Assembly (NCBI RefSeq): GCF_900291985.1
Contig: NZ_LT985980.1
Location: forward strand, 2,268,001 to 2,332,000
Direction: 5' to 3'
Length of the DNA: 64,000 nt
Source of the DNA: Lysinibacillus timonensis
Lineage (GTDB): Bacteria > Bacillota > Bacilli > Bacillales_A > Planococcaceae
A program made the translations under genes and the position numbers. Under the pieces are notes generated by a model. It was not told where the DNA came from, searched no databases, and was given only the letters and a program-made list of their open reading frames with translations. This document shows, one piece after another, positions 57,107 to 64,000 of this stretch; positions within the stretch are counted from its first letter, which is position 1, and each line of letters begins with the position of its first letter.

Positions 57107-57260
57107 TTATTCACATAATCCATACAGATTAAAATTTACTGGTTTGTAGTTAAAAAATTATCCACATGAGGATAACCTTATCAACCAAAATTACTAACAA
57201 CTTAGAGTAACATATTTTATTAAAATAAGGAAGTAATGCGTTTTATCCACATGTGGATAT
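57107..57260. promoter_or_regulatory. DnaA-box cluster between mnmE and jag
   Basis: Exact TTATNCACA matches at 57107-57115, 57158-57166 and 57243-57251, with near matches in reverse at 57167-57175 (TGAGGATAA) and 57252-57260 (TGTGGATAT) that form inverted pairs with their neighbours. The B. subtilis counterpart (trmE-jag) is a reported DnaA-binding region. Nothing else is seen in this 315-base gap. Confidence 0.85.
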
Positions 57261-57319
57261 TTACTTTCTTATAATTTATAGGCAGTTAATATATTCTATT
57301 TTGAGTTGAAAAAGAAAAT

Positions 57320-57364
57320 AAAAAAGGCAAAATTACTAATAATATTATTAGTAATTTTGCCTTT
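57320..57364 (-). terminator. Terminator of spoIIIJ-jag
   Basis: 18-bp perfect stem AAAGGCAAAATTACTAAT (57323-57340) with 57347-57364; on the minus strand TTTTATTTTC follows. Confidence 0.94.
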
Positions 57365-57379
57365 ATATTTATTTAATGG

Positions 57380-58177
57380 TTATCTAAGTGGTTCAATCAC
57401 TAGATACCGATTTGGTTCTGTACCTTCAGAATAGGTTTCAATATCTACACGATTTGCTAATGCATTATGAATAATTTTTCTTTCATAAGATGGCATTGGT
57501 TCAAATGCAACCTTTCTTCCAGTCCTTACTGCTTTATCTGCCATACGATCTGCAAGCTGCTCTAAAGTAGTTTGGCGTCGCTCGCGGTAATTTTCTACAT
57601 CTAAAGTAACGGAAATAAATGTTTTTGCCGTATTATTTATTACTAGTTGAGTTAATTGTTGTAAGGCATTTAATGTTGCACCATGTTTCCCTATAAGTAG
57701 AGCAGCCTTTTCACTTTCAAGCTTTATCATTAAACGTTTGCTTGTCGATTCTGTTCGAACAGATAAATCATGAATACCCATCTCTTTTGCAATATTTGTT
57801 AAATACTCTTTAGTTTTTTCAATTGGGTCTTCCTTTTGTTCTACGATAGACTCATTTAGCACAATTGTATTCAGGGCTTCACTCGTAACAACTGGTTCGA
57901 TTTTAACAGCTTCTTTTTCCAAGTTAGAAGGTTCAACCGATTTTTCAATAGGCTTTAAAACATTAGTTGATTGAATATCAGAAGTCATTTCTGCTTTAAG
58001 TTCTTGCTCTTTTAAAGTAACGCGAACTTTAGCTTGTTTTGCACCAAAACCTAAAAATCCCTTTTTACCTTCTTGTAAAACCTCTACATCCACTTGATCA
58101 CGAGTTGTCCCAAGTTTTTGTAACGCTAGTTGAAGCGCTTCTTCTACTGTTGCGCCTAATTGCGTAAGTTGTTTCAC
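57380..58177 (-). CDS. jag: RNA-binding protein Jag / KhpB
   Basis: 265 residues: an N-terminal Jag_N domain (1-55, EEALQLALQKLGTTRDQVDVEVLQEGKKGFLGFGAK), a variable linker, a KH domain (about 125-195; LIGKHGATLNALQQLTQLV) and a C-terminal R3H domain (about 205-263; RRQTTLEQLADRMADKAVRTGR). Acts in RNA binding and in cell-wall and sporulation control in relatives. It starts on the last base of the spoIIIJ stop, so the pair is coupled. Confidence 0.95.
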   Translation of the reverse strand: MKQLTQLGATVEEALQLALQKLGTTRDQVDVEVLQEGKKGFLGFGAKQAKVRVTLKEQELKAEMTSDIQSTNVLKPIEKSVEPSNLEKEAVKIEPVVTSEALNTIVLNESIVEQKEDPIEKTKEYLTNIAKEMGIHDLSVRTESTSKRLMIKLESEKAALLIGKHGATLNALQQLTQLVINNTAKTFISVTLDVENYRERRQTTLEQLADRMADKAVRTGRKVAFEPMPSYERKIIHNALANRVDIETYSEGTEPNRYLVIEPLR

Positions 58178-58944
58178 TATTTAGCTCCTCCTGTAGTAGC
58201 AGCTTCTTTCTTTCTGTTCCAAGGTTTGTAAATTGCAAGGTTTTGTATAACTGAGATGATATTTCCTACAACCCAATATAATGATAATGCAGCTGGTAAT
58301 ACAATACCAAAACCAACAATCATTAATGGCATAATGTACATCATTATTTTCATTTGAGGGTTGTCCATTGCTGGACCTGTCATTAGAACAATGTATTGTA
58401 TTACCCCAGCTAAAACAGCAAGTACAATACTAGGTTCTCCTAATGGGAACACAATAAATGTTCCTAACGGGAAAGCATCGGGTGTTGCATTCATTCGACT
58501 AATTGCATGATAAATACCAATTAATATCGGCATTTGAATTAATACTGGTAAACAACCGGCTAAAGGATTAACTCCTGATGATTGCATTAATGCCATCATC
58601 TCTTGTTGATACTTTTGTTGAGTAATTGCATCTTTAGAAGCATACTTTTGTTGTAGCTCCTTTAGTTTAGGCTGAATTTCTTGCATTTTTTTAGAGCTTT
58701 TAACTTGTTTAATTGTTAATGGAAGTATTGCTATACGAATGATGATAGTAACAGCAATAATACCTAATCCAAATGATCCTAATGTGTCTGCAAAGAATTT
58801 AATTGTGGAAACTAAAGGCCAAACAATAAATTCATTCCAAAATCCTTTGCTTTCTGCTGATATTGGCTGGTCAAATTCTGTACAACCAGAAAGCAAAATT
58901 GCTACAGACACTAGTGACAGAATCACGAAAAGTCTTTTTTTCAA
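58177..58944 (-). CDS. spoIIIJ: Membrane protein insertase SpoIIIJ / YidC
   Basis: YidC/Oxa1-type insertase of about 255 residues, needed for membrane-protein folding and, in B. subtilis, for sigma-G activity in the forespore. It starts at TTG 58944 (seven bases after GGAGG) with a lipoprotein signal peptide (lipobox LLSGC, Cys about 21). Five membrane helices; the conserved hydrophilic groove Arg lies in IIIRIAILPLTIKQVKSSKKM near residue 75. The C-terminal tail is short. The frame opens at 58971, but without a matching RBS. Co-transcribed with jag. Confidence 0.95.
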   Translation of the reverse strand: MKKRLFVILSLVSVAILLSGCTEFDQPISAESKGFWNEFIVWPLVSTIKFFADTLGSFGLGIIAVTIIIRIAILPLTIKQVKSSKKMQEIQPKLKELQQKYASKDAITQQKYQQEMMALMQSSGVNPLAGCLPVLIQMPILIGIYHAISRMNATPDAFPLGTFIVFPLGEPSIVLAVLAGVIQYIVLMTGPAMDNPQMKIMMYIMPLMIVGFGIVLPAALSLYWVVGNIISVIQNLAIYKPWNRKKEAATTGGAK

Positions 58945-59316
58945 CCTTCTTCCTCCTAGAGCACTATTCAATTTCCTATATGTTAATTCTACTTACAGAC
59001 CTGTTAATCCACACAATCTGACTTTTGGGAACAACAGTCTGGAAAACCCTCCCTTAATAGTCCACAAATAAATAAAAGACATTGAGTTTATAATCTGTAA
59101 AACTTATCTTTTGAGGGTTCTAACTAACAAACAGTAAGGGTCATTCGAATAAACTGATGATGTCAAACACCTAATAGAACTAATTGTTTAGTATATACGT
59201 AACCGTCTCAATTAGTACATCTTGTACATTGTAATAACCCTACTGATTTGAAGTTTACTAATTTTAACTATTTTACCATGTGTAAAGTATTCACTCTACT
59301 ATTGTTTCATCATTCT
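58945..59316. other. Spacer between spoIIIJ and rnpA, nothing recognised
   Basis: 370 AT-rich bases with no open frame and no clear hairpin. It probably carries the spoIIIJ promoter. One weak 7-of-9 DnaA-box-like AGTCCACAA near 59060 is not counted. Confidence 0.5.
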
Positions 59317-59670
59317 TCATGATAATTTCTTACTATTCATTACTCTTGCTACTTTTAACACATGTTCTAAACTTTTCTTCGTTTCATGAAAATCTAGCAC
59401 GGCCGCCGGATGTCTGGCGATAATAACATAATCCATATCTTGTCTTATCTGATCTTTTAATTCTAAAAATGCTTGGCGGATATATCTCTTTATCTGAACT
59501 CGAATAACAGCCTTCCCTATTTTCTTACTAACAGATAAGCCAATTCGAAATTCATTTTGTGCCTCACGTTGAAGGCAATAAACAACAAATTGTCTATTCG
59601 CAAATGATTTACCCTTTTTGAATACCTTCTGGAAATCTTCATTCTTCTTTATACGCTGACGTTTTTTCAT
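59317..59670 (-). CDS. rnpA: Ribonuclease P protein component
   Basis: 117 residues, the usual length. Binds RnpB RNA and helps process tRNA 5' ends. The RNR motif region [29 protein letters not shown] near 45-75 and the N-terminal [23 protein letters not shown] are typical. It follows rpmH by about 100 bases, with a partial terminator between them. Confidence 0.97.
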   Translation of the reverse strand: MKKRQRIKKNEDFQKVFKKGKSFANRQFVVYCLQREAQNEFRIGLSVSKKIGKAVIRVQIKRYIRQAFLELKDQIRQDMDYVIIARHPAAVLDFHETKKSLEHVLKVARVMNSKKLS

Positions 59671-59738
59671 TCCAACACCTTACCTTGCTTCATCACATCA
59701 CTTTGGTAACGCTTTCTCTAATAGTTAAACCACAATAA

Positions 59739-59771
59739 AGAAAAAAAGACCACTGATGAAGCTCAGTGGAC
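59739..59771 (-). terminator. Partial terminator between rpmH and rnpA
   Basis: CCACTGA (59750-59756) pairs with TCAGTGG (59763-59769); on the minus strand TCTTTTTTT follows. It would allow more L34 than RnpA. Confidence 0.82.
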
Positions 59772-59906
59772 TTATGCTGATAATACTTTTCTTCCTTTAC
59801 GACGACGAGCAGCTAAAACTTTACGACCGTTTTTAGTACTCATGCGTGCACGGAAACCATGTACTTTACTATGTTTACGTTTTTTAGGTTGATATGTGCG
59901 TTTCAT
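59772..59906 (-). CDS. rpmH: 50S ribosomal protein L34
   Basis: 44 residues: begins [19 protein letters not shown] and ends GRKVLSA; strongly basic, the standard L34. ATG at 59906 follows GGAGGTG about nine bases upstream; TAA at 59772. Conserved position next to rnpA and divergent from dnaA. Confidence 0.98.
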   Translation of the reverse strand: MKRTYQPKKRKHSKVHGFRARMSTKNGRKVLAARRRKGRKVLSA

Positions 59907-60417
59907 ATATATAACACCTCCAAATGAAAGTTCAATAATCTCTATTCACCATACAGACTTAAATATTATATATAAAACCTTATAACTATGTCAATCATTG
60001 TTTTATCAGTTATAGATCTGATTGTATATAGTTTATCCACATTAAATTATTTTAACTGTTAACATGTAGTGTGGATAGATTTTTAGAATTATTTTTTATC
60101 CACATTACTTACTGACAACTTTTGCACAAAATAACTTGCTGTGGACAACTGATAAGTGCATAATTATACAGTGTGTGGATAAGTTTCTCGAGCTATTGAA
60201 ATGACAATACTTTTTTGTTACGATAAATGTGTTTTCTCTTGTGGAATATTTTACTTGGTAATAATTTATCCACAGTTGTTAATAACTTGTGGATAAAGTT
60301 GTACCCTCTGTTTGGATAATAGTTATCCACACTGTGTGATTATGTGTAATACTATAAAAATTCTTGAACTATTTCTATTTTTAAACTAATTAATAAAGAG
60401 GTAAAGGAGACTAAAGC
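59907..60417. other. oriC, upstream DnaA-box region
   Basis: AT-rich region between rpmH and dnaA. Exact TTATCCACA boxes at 60033-60041, 60096-60104, 60174-60182 (reverse), 60266-60274, 60288-60296 (reverse) and 60323-60331, plus near matches at 60070-60078, 60140-60148 and 60311-60319. Equivalent to incA/B-type boxes upstream of B. subtilis dnaA. It also autoregulates dnaA. Confidence 0.95.
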
Positions 60418-61761
60418 TTGGAACATTTAGATGAATTATGGAATAATGTCCTGGCTCAAGTTGAACAAAAAATATCAAAACCAAGCTTCGAAACCTGGTT
60501 AAAATCAACAAAATTACTTTCCTATAAAGGTTCGAATGTAATTATTGCTGCACCGAATTCATTTGCCCGTGATTGGTTAGAAAATCACTATGTACATTTA
60601 ATAGCGGGTATATTAACAGAATTGACTGGTGAAGACCTGTTGATAAAGTTTGTTGTTCAAAAAGATCAGGATAGTGATGACTTTGAATTACCAGCACCGA
60701 TCATCCAAGCAAAAAACACTGAGCATTACGACAATTCAGCAGGAATGCTTAATCCAAAATATACATTTGATACATTTGTAATAGGTTCTGGTAACCGATT
60801 TGCTCATGCAGCTTCATTAGCTGTTGCAGAAGCACCTGCAAAAGCTTATAACCCGTTCTTTATTTATGGTGGAGTTGGATTAGGTAAAACGCATTTAATG
60901 CACGCAATTGGCCATTATGTACTTGAACATAATCCAGATGCAAAAGTTGTTTATTTATCATCTGAAAAATTTACAAATGAGTTTATTAACTCAATTCGTG
61001 ATAACAAGGCTGTAGATTTTCGTAATAAATACCGTAATGTAGACGTCTTGCTAATAGATGATATTCAATTTTTAGCTGGAAAAGAATCTACTCAAGAAGA
61101 ATTTTTCCATACTTTTAATACATTACACACAGAATCAAAACAAATCGTTATTTCAAGTGACAGACCACCAAAGGAAATTCCAACTCTTGAAGATCGCCTT
61201 CGTTCCCGATTTGAGTGGGGTTTAATCACTGATATTACTCCTCCTGACTTGGAAACTCGTATTGCTATTTTACGAAAAAAGGCAAAAGCTGATGGGTTAG
61301 ATATTCCAAATGAAGTCATGCATTATATTGCTAATCAAATTGATACAAATATTCGTGAGTTAGAGGGAGCATTAATACGTGTCGTAGCATATTCATCGTT
61401 AGTAAATAAAGATATTTCAACTGAATTAGCAGCTGAGGCTTTAAAAGATATTATTCCTAACTCTAAGCCACGAATTATTACGATTCTTGATATTAAGCAA
61501 GTGGTTGGGGAACATTATCACATACGTTTAGAGGATTTTGCTGCTAAACGACGCACGAAACAAATTGCATTTCCTCGTCAAGTAGCGATGTATTTATCGC
61601 GCGAACTTACGGATTTTTCTTTGCCTAAAATTGGAGAAGAATTCGGAGGTCGGGATCATACAACAGTTATTCATGCACACGAAAAAATCGCCTCTTTATT
61701 AAAAGACGATCAACAACTACAACAAGATTTAAAACAAATACGTAGTATGTTAGGTAAATAA
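60418..61761 (+). CDS. dnaA: Chromosomal replication initiator DnaA
   Basis: 447 residues. Domain I (1-85), a short linker (II), AAA+ domain III with Walker [16 protein letters not shown] (about 150-164) and Walker [14 protein letters not shown] (about 213), and domain IV with signature [15 protein letters not shown] near 425. The start is TTG at 60418 behind AAAGGAG. It binds the boxes upstream and downstream of its own gene and opens the origin. Confidence 0.98.
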   Translation: MEHLDELWNNVLAQVEQKISKPSFETWLKSTKLLSYKGSNVIIAAPNSFARDWLENHYVHLIAGILTELTGEDLLIKFVVQKDQDSDDFELPAPIIQAKNTEHYDNSAGMLNPKYTFDTFVIGSGNRFAHAASLAVAEAPAKAYNPFFIYGGVGLGKTHLMHAIGHYVLEHNPDAKVVYLSSEKFTNEFINSIRDNKAVDFRNKYRNVDVLLIDDIQFLAGKESTQEEFFHTFNTLHTESKQIVISSDRPPKEIPTLEDRLRSRFEWGLITDITPPDLETRIAILRKKAKADGLDIPNEVMHYIANQIDTNIRELEGALIRVVAYSSLVNKDISTELAAEALKDIIPNSKPRIITILDIKQVVGEHYHIRLEDFAAKRRTKQIAFPRQVAMYLSRELTDFSLPKIGEEFGGRDHTTVIHAHEKIASLLKDDQQLQQDLKQIRSMLGK

Positions 61762-61764
61762 CAC

Positions 61765-61888
61765 TGTGGATAATTGTTGATTTGTTACACAAGCTTACTC
61801 ACAACTTATTAACATGTGGATAGTTAGTTTTAACAATCATTTAAATCGCTTATCCACAAATCCACAGTGCCTACTACTATATCTATTT
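61765..61888. other. oriC, dnaA-dnaN intergenic region with DnaA-trio-like element
   Basis: Boxes: TGTGGATAA at 61765-61773 (exact, reverse), TGTGGATAG at 61815-61823 (8 of 9), TTATCCACA at 61850-61858 (exact), AAATCCACA at 61858-61866. Directly next to them the string CTACTACTATATCTA runs from 61871, matching a DnaA-trio series, and is followed by pure A/T to about 61910: the likely duplex-unwinding element. Confidence 0.88.
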
Positions 61889-61929
61889 ATTTATTTTAAA
61901 TAATAATATTAATAAGAGAGGTATAATTA

Positions 61930-63066
61930 ATGAAATTTGATATTATGAGAGACCGTTTGTTAGATGGTCTAAATGATGTAATGAAAGCAGTCAGTTCCAA
62001 AACGACGATACCTATCTTAACTGGTATAAAAATTGACGTAACAAATGAGGGAATGCGTTTAACTGGTAGTGATGCTGATATTACAATTCAAACTTTTATA
62101 CCGATTGAAGAAAATGGAGATCAATTAATCAATATTACAGAAACCGGTTCAATTGTTTTACAAGCAAGAATGTTTAATGAAATTATACGCAAACTTCCTA
62201 CAAATGATGTAGAAATAGAAGTATCAAATAGTTTTCAAACACATATCCGATCTGGTAAATCAGAATTTCACCTAATAGGATTAGACCCTACTGAATATCC
62301 TTTGTTACCTGAAATTGCGATGGATCGTCAATTTTCTATTCCGGGGGATTTATTAAAATCCATTATTCGTGAAACAGTTTTTGCAGTAGCAACTTCAGAA
62401 AGTCGACCTGTTCTAACAGGTGTTAACTGGCAAATCCAAGCTGATGAATTAATTTGTGTAGCTACAGATAGTCATCGATTAGCTAGAAGAAAAACTAAAC
62501 TTGAACAGTTACCAACAGATGTTAATACAGTTGTTATTCCAGGAAAAAGTCTAAATGAGTTAAACAAAATTTTAGGTGAATCAACGGAACCTGTTCAAAT
62601 CGTCATTACAAGTCAACAAGTATTATTTAAATCCGAAAATGTTTTATTCTTCTCTCGTTTATTAGAAGGCAATTATCCTGATACAACAAGGTTAATTCCT
62701 GAAGATTTTAAAACGAATATTACGATTAATGGAAAATCGCTATTGCAAGCAATTGACCGTGCGTCACTTTTAGCAAGAGAAGACCGAAATAATGTTGTTC
62801 GTTTTGAAACTTTTGATGGTAATGTGGTAGAAATATCATCAAATTCACCTGAAATTGGTAAAGTTGAAGAACAAATTCAAGTAGAAGCACTGGAAGGGGA
62901 AAACTTAAAAATCTCCTTTAGTGCAAAATATATGATGGAAGCGTTAAAGGCAATTGATGGACAAGATGTTATCATACAATTTACAGGATCTATGCGACCA
63001 TTTATCCTAAGATCTGTCCATGATGATGCAATTTTACAATTAATTTTACCTGTAAGAACTTACTAA
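61930..63066 (+). CDS. dnaN: DNA polymerase III sliding clamp (beta subunit)
   Basis: 378 residues, a standard three-domain clamp. Begins MKFDIMRDRLLDGLNDVMKAVSS; ends ILRSVHDDAILQLILPVRTY, the normal C-terminus. Middle features: VNWQIQADELICVATDSHRLA and PGKSLNELNKILGE. AAGAGAGGT precedes the ATG. Lies right after the origin opening region. Confidence 0.98.
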   Translation: MKFDIMRDRLLDGLNDVMKAVSSKTTIPILTGIKIDVTNEGMRLTGSDADITIQTFIPIEENGDQLINITETGSIVLQARMFNEIIRKLPTNDVEIEVSNSFQTHIRSGKSEFHLIGLDPTEYPLLPEIAMDRQFSIPGDLLKSIIRETVFAVATSESRPVLTGVNWQIQADELICVATDSHRLARRKTKLEQLPTDVNTVVIPGKSLNELNKILGESTEPVQIVITSQQVLFKSENVLFFSRLLEGNYPDTTRLIPEDFKTNITINGKSLLQAIDRASLLAREDRNNVVRFETFDGNVVEISSNSPEIGKVEEQIQVEALEGENLKISFSAKYMMEALKAIDGQDVIIQFTGSMRPFILRSVHDDAILQLILPVRTY

Positions 63067-63087
63067 TTTTTTATAATCATGTTTAGA

Positions 63088-63118
63088 AGATAGTCGTTTA
63101 AAGCGGCTATTTTTTTAT
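63088..63118 (+). terminator. Terminator-like hairpin after dnaN
   Basis: ATAGTCG (63090-63096) pairs with CGGCTAT (63104-63110, one G-U), followed by seven T. Confidence 0.75.
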
Positions 63119-63124
63119 GGCTAA

Positions 63125-63158
63125 GAACTATCACATGAAAAATAGTATGTGATAGTTC
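63125..63158. repeat. Long perfect hairpin without T tract, dnaN-yaaA spacer
   Basis: GAACTATCACAT (63125-63136) pairs exactly with ATGTGATAGTTC (63147-63158) around a 10-base loop. No run of T follows on either strand, so it is not a plain terminator. Confidence 0.75.
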
Positions 63159-63273
63159 GTCATTCTATAACTTAAGATTTATTTTTCGACATTTTTTAGG
63201 TTAACTTGGCGAAATTCCGCAAAATTAGGTATCATATAAAGATAGATGCTTTGTAATCGGAGGATGAAGTACC

Positions 63274-63501
63274 TTGAATGAAATTGTAATTGAAACTGAA
63301 TTTATTACACTTGGCCAAGCATTGAAATTAACAGATTCCATTAGCTCTGGCGGTATGGCGAAATGGTTTTTATCAGAACATGACGTCTATGTGAACGGAG
63401 AAGTAGAAGATCGTCGTGGCCGAAAATTATATCAGGGTGATGTAATTAACATACCAGGAAATGGTAGATATGTGATTGTAAATAAGAACGGTGGAAATTA
63501 A
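63274..63501 (+). CDS. yaaA: S4-domain RNA-binding protein YaaA (RlbA type)
   Basis: 75 residues. Single S4 domain: [48 protein letters not shown]. Start TTG at 63274 after CGGAGGATG. It overlaps the recF start by one base, as in the B. subtilis yaaA-recF pair. Thought to bind ribosomal RNA during 50S assembly. Confidence 0.96.
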   Translation: MNEIVIETEFITLGQALKLTDSISSGGMAKWFLSEHDVYVNGEVEDRRGRKLYQGDVINIPGNGRYVIVNKNGGN

Positions 63502-64000
63502 TGATTATTGAAAGTTTACAACTTACAAACTACCGGAATTATGAGTCTTTAAAGTTAGATTTTTCTCCTCAAATCAACGTGTTTATAGGAGAAAACGCAC
63601 AAGGTAAAACAAATGTGATGGAATCGATTTATGTTTTAGCTTTAGCAAAATCTCATCGAACGAGTAATGATAAAGAATTGATACGCTGGGACTCAGACTA
63701 TGGTAAAATAGAAGGTGATGTACAAAATCGTTATGGTAACTTTCCTATGGAACTTTCAATAACAAAGAAAGGGAAAAAAGGGAGGGTTAACCATATCGAA
63801 CAAACCAAACTAAGCAACTACATTGGGCAATTGAACGTAGTAATGTTTGCTCCAGAAGATTTAAATGTAGTTAAGGGAAGTCCGCAAATTAGAAGACGTT
63901 TTATCGATATGGAGATAGGTCAGATATCACCAGTCTATTTGCACGATTTATTAACATTTCAAAAGATATTAAAACAAAGGAATCATTTGCTAAAAATTAA
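63501..64000 (+). CDS. recF: Recombination mediator RecF, 3' end outside window
   Basis: At least 166 residues, start ATG 63501 on the TAATG overlap with yaaA. Begins [19 protein letters not shown]; Walker [13 protein letters not shown] near residue 30; continues [21 protein letters not shown]. The open frame reaches the window edge. ABC-ATPase-like SMC family member that loads RecA at gaps with RecO and RecR. Confidence 0.97.
   Translation, partial: MIIESLQLTNYRNYESLKLDFSPQINVFIGENAQGKTNVMESIYVLALAKSHRTSNDKELIRWDSDYGKIEGDVQNRYGNFPMELSITKKGKKGRVNHIEQTKLSNYIGQLNVVMFAPEDLNVVKGSPQIRRRFIDMEIGQISPVYLHDLLTFQKILKQRNHLLKI

Noticed and set aside
1..64000. CRISPR arrays, prophage, transposases, toxin-antitoxin or restriction genes
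   Set aside because: No regularly spaced direct repeats and no proteins of these families were found; the window is mostly conserved core genome with a few accessory loci.

Overview
This 64 kb window is the left flank of a bacterial chromosome origin, from a low-GC, endospore-forming Firmicute of the order Bacillales. Gene content and order (walRK-yycHI-walJ-htrA, rlmH, purA-dnaC-rplI-gdpP-yybS, rpsR-ssb-rpsF, ychF, yyaC, parB-parA-noc-rsmG-mnmG-mnmE-jag-spoIIIJ-rnpA-rpmH, dnaA-dnaN-yaaA-recF) match the Bacillus subtilis pattern. Several protein variants (HcaT-like/YeiL-like pair, YfhO and YitT proteins between walR and purA, the style of intergenic repeats) suggest a Planococcaceae/Caryophanaceae relative such as Lysinibacillus or Solibacillus. 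That family-level guess is inference, not proof.

Layout. 1-4.4 kb: 3' part of ahpF, a gamma-glutamyltransferase and a short-chain dehydrogenase. 4.5-10.3 kb: an iron-siderophore locus (ATPase, two permeases, lipoprotein receptor, AraC regulator, BesA/IroE-like esterase) with two Fur boxes. 10.4-14.2 kb: a di/tripeptide transporter with a perfect palindrome over its promoter, then a YeiL-like Crp/Fnr regulator divergent from an HcaT-like MFS transporter. 14.4-15.4 kb: an ECF sigma/anti-sigma pair in which both genes are broken. 15.7-19.1 kb: a small membrane protein, an orphan flagellin with an unusual Cys cluster, a second Crp/Fnr regulator and a HAD phosphatase. 19.1-19.9 kb: a gene-free stretch with a degenerate intergenic repeat. 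19.9-21.8 kb: an apparently intact ECF sigma/anti-sigma/lipoprotein operon. 22-30 kb: rlmH, the small yyzF-type gene, htrA and the WalRK operon. 30-36 kb: a LysM-G5-M23 cell-wall hydrolase, a YitT protein and a large YfhO protein. 36-47 kb: replication, translation and c-di-AMP genes. 47-59.9 kb: mechanosensitive channel, sporulation and segregation genes, tRNA modification, YidC and RNase P protein. 60-64 kb: oriC, dnaA, dnaN, yaaA and the 5' part of recF.

The core genes work together in origin control: DnaA boxes lie upstream and downstream of dnaA, and there are two further clusters (rlmH-htrA and mnmE-jag). Three parS-like sites lie in or near the parAB-noc genes, one inside parB itself. 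No rRNA, tRNA, CRISPR array, transposase or prophage gene was seen.

I did not find a clear-cut new defence or metabolic system. The best leads are the twin-palindrome YeiL/HcaT unit, the palindrome at the peptide transporter promoter, the duplicated 3' end and twin terminators of purA, the decayed sigma pair next to an intact unrelated one, and the intergenic repeat. Several start codons were moved from the longest possible frame to internal ATG/TTG codons with a good ribosome binding site; these are stated entry by entry.
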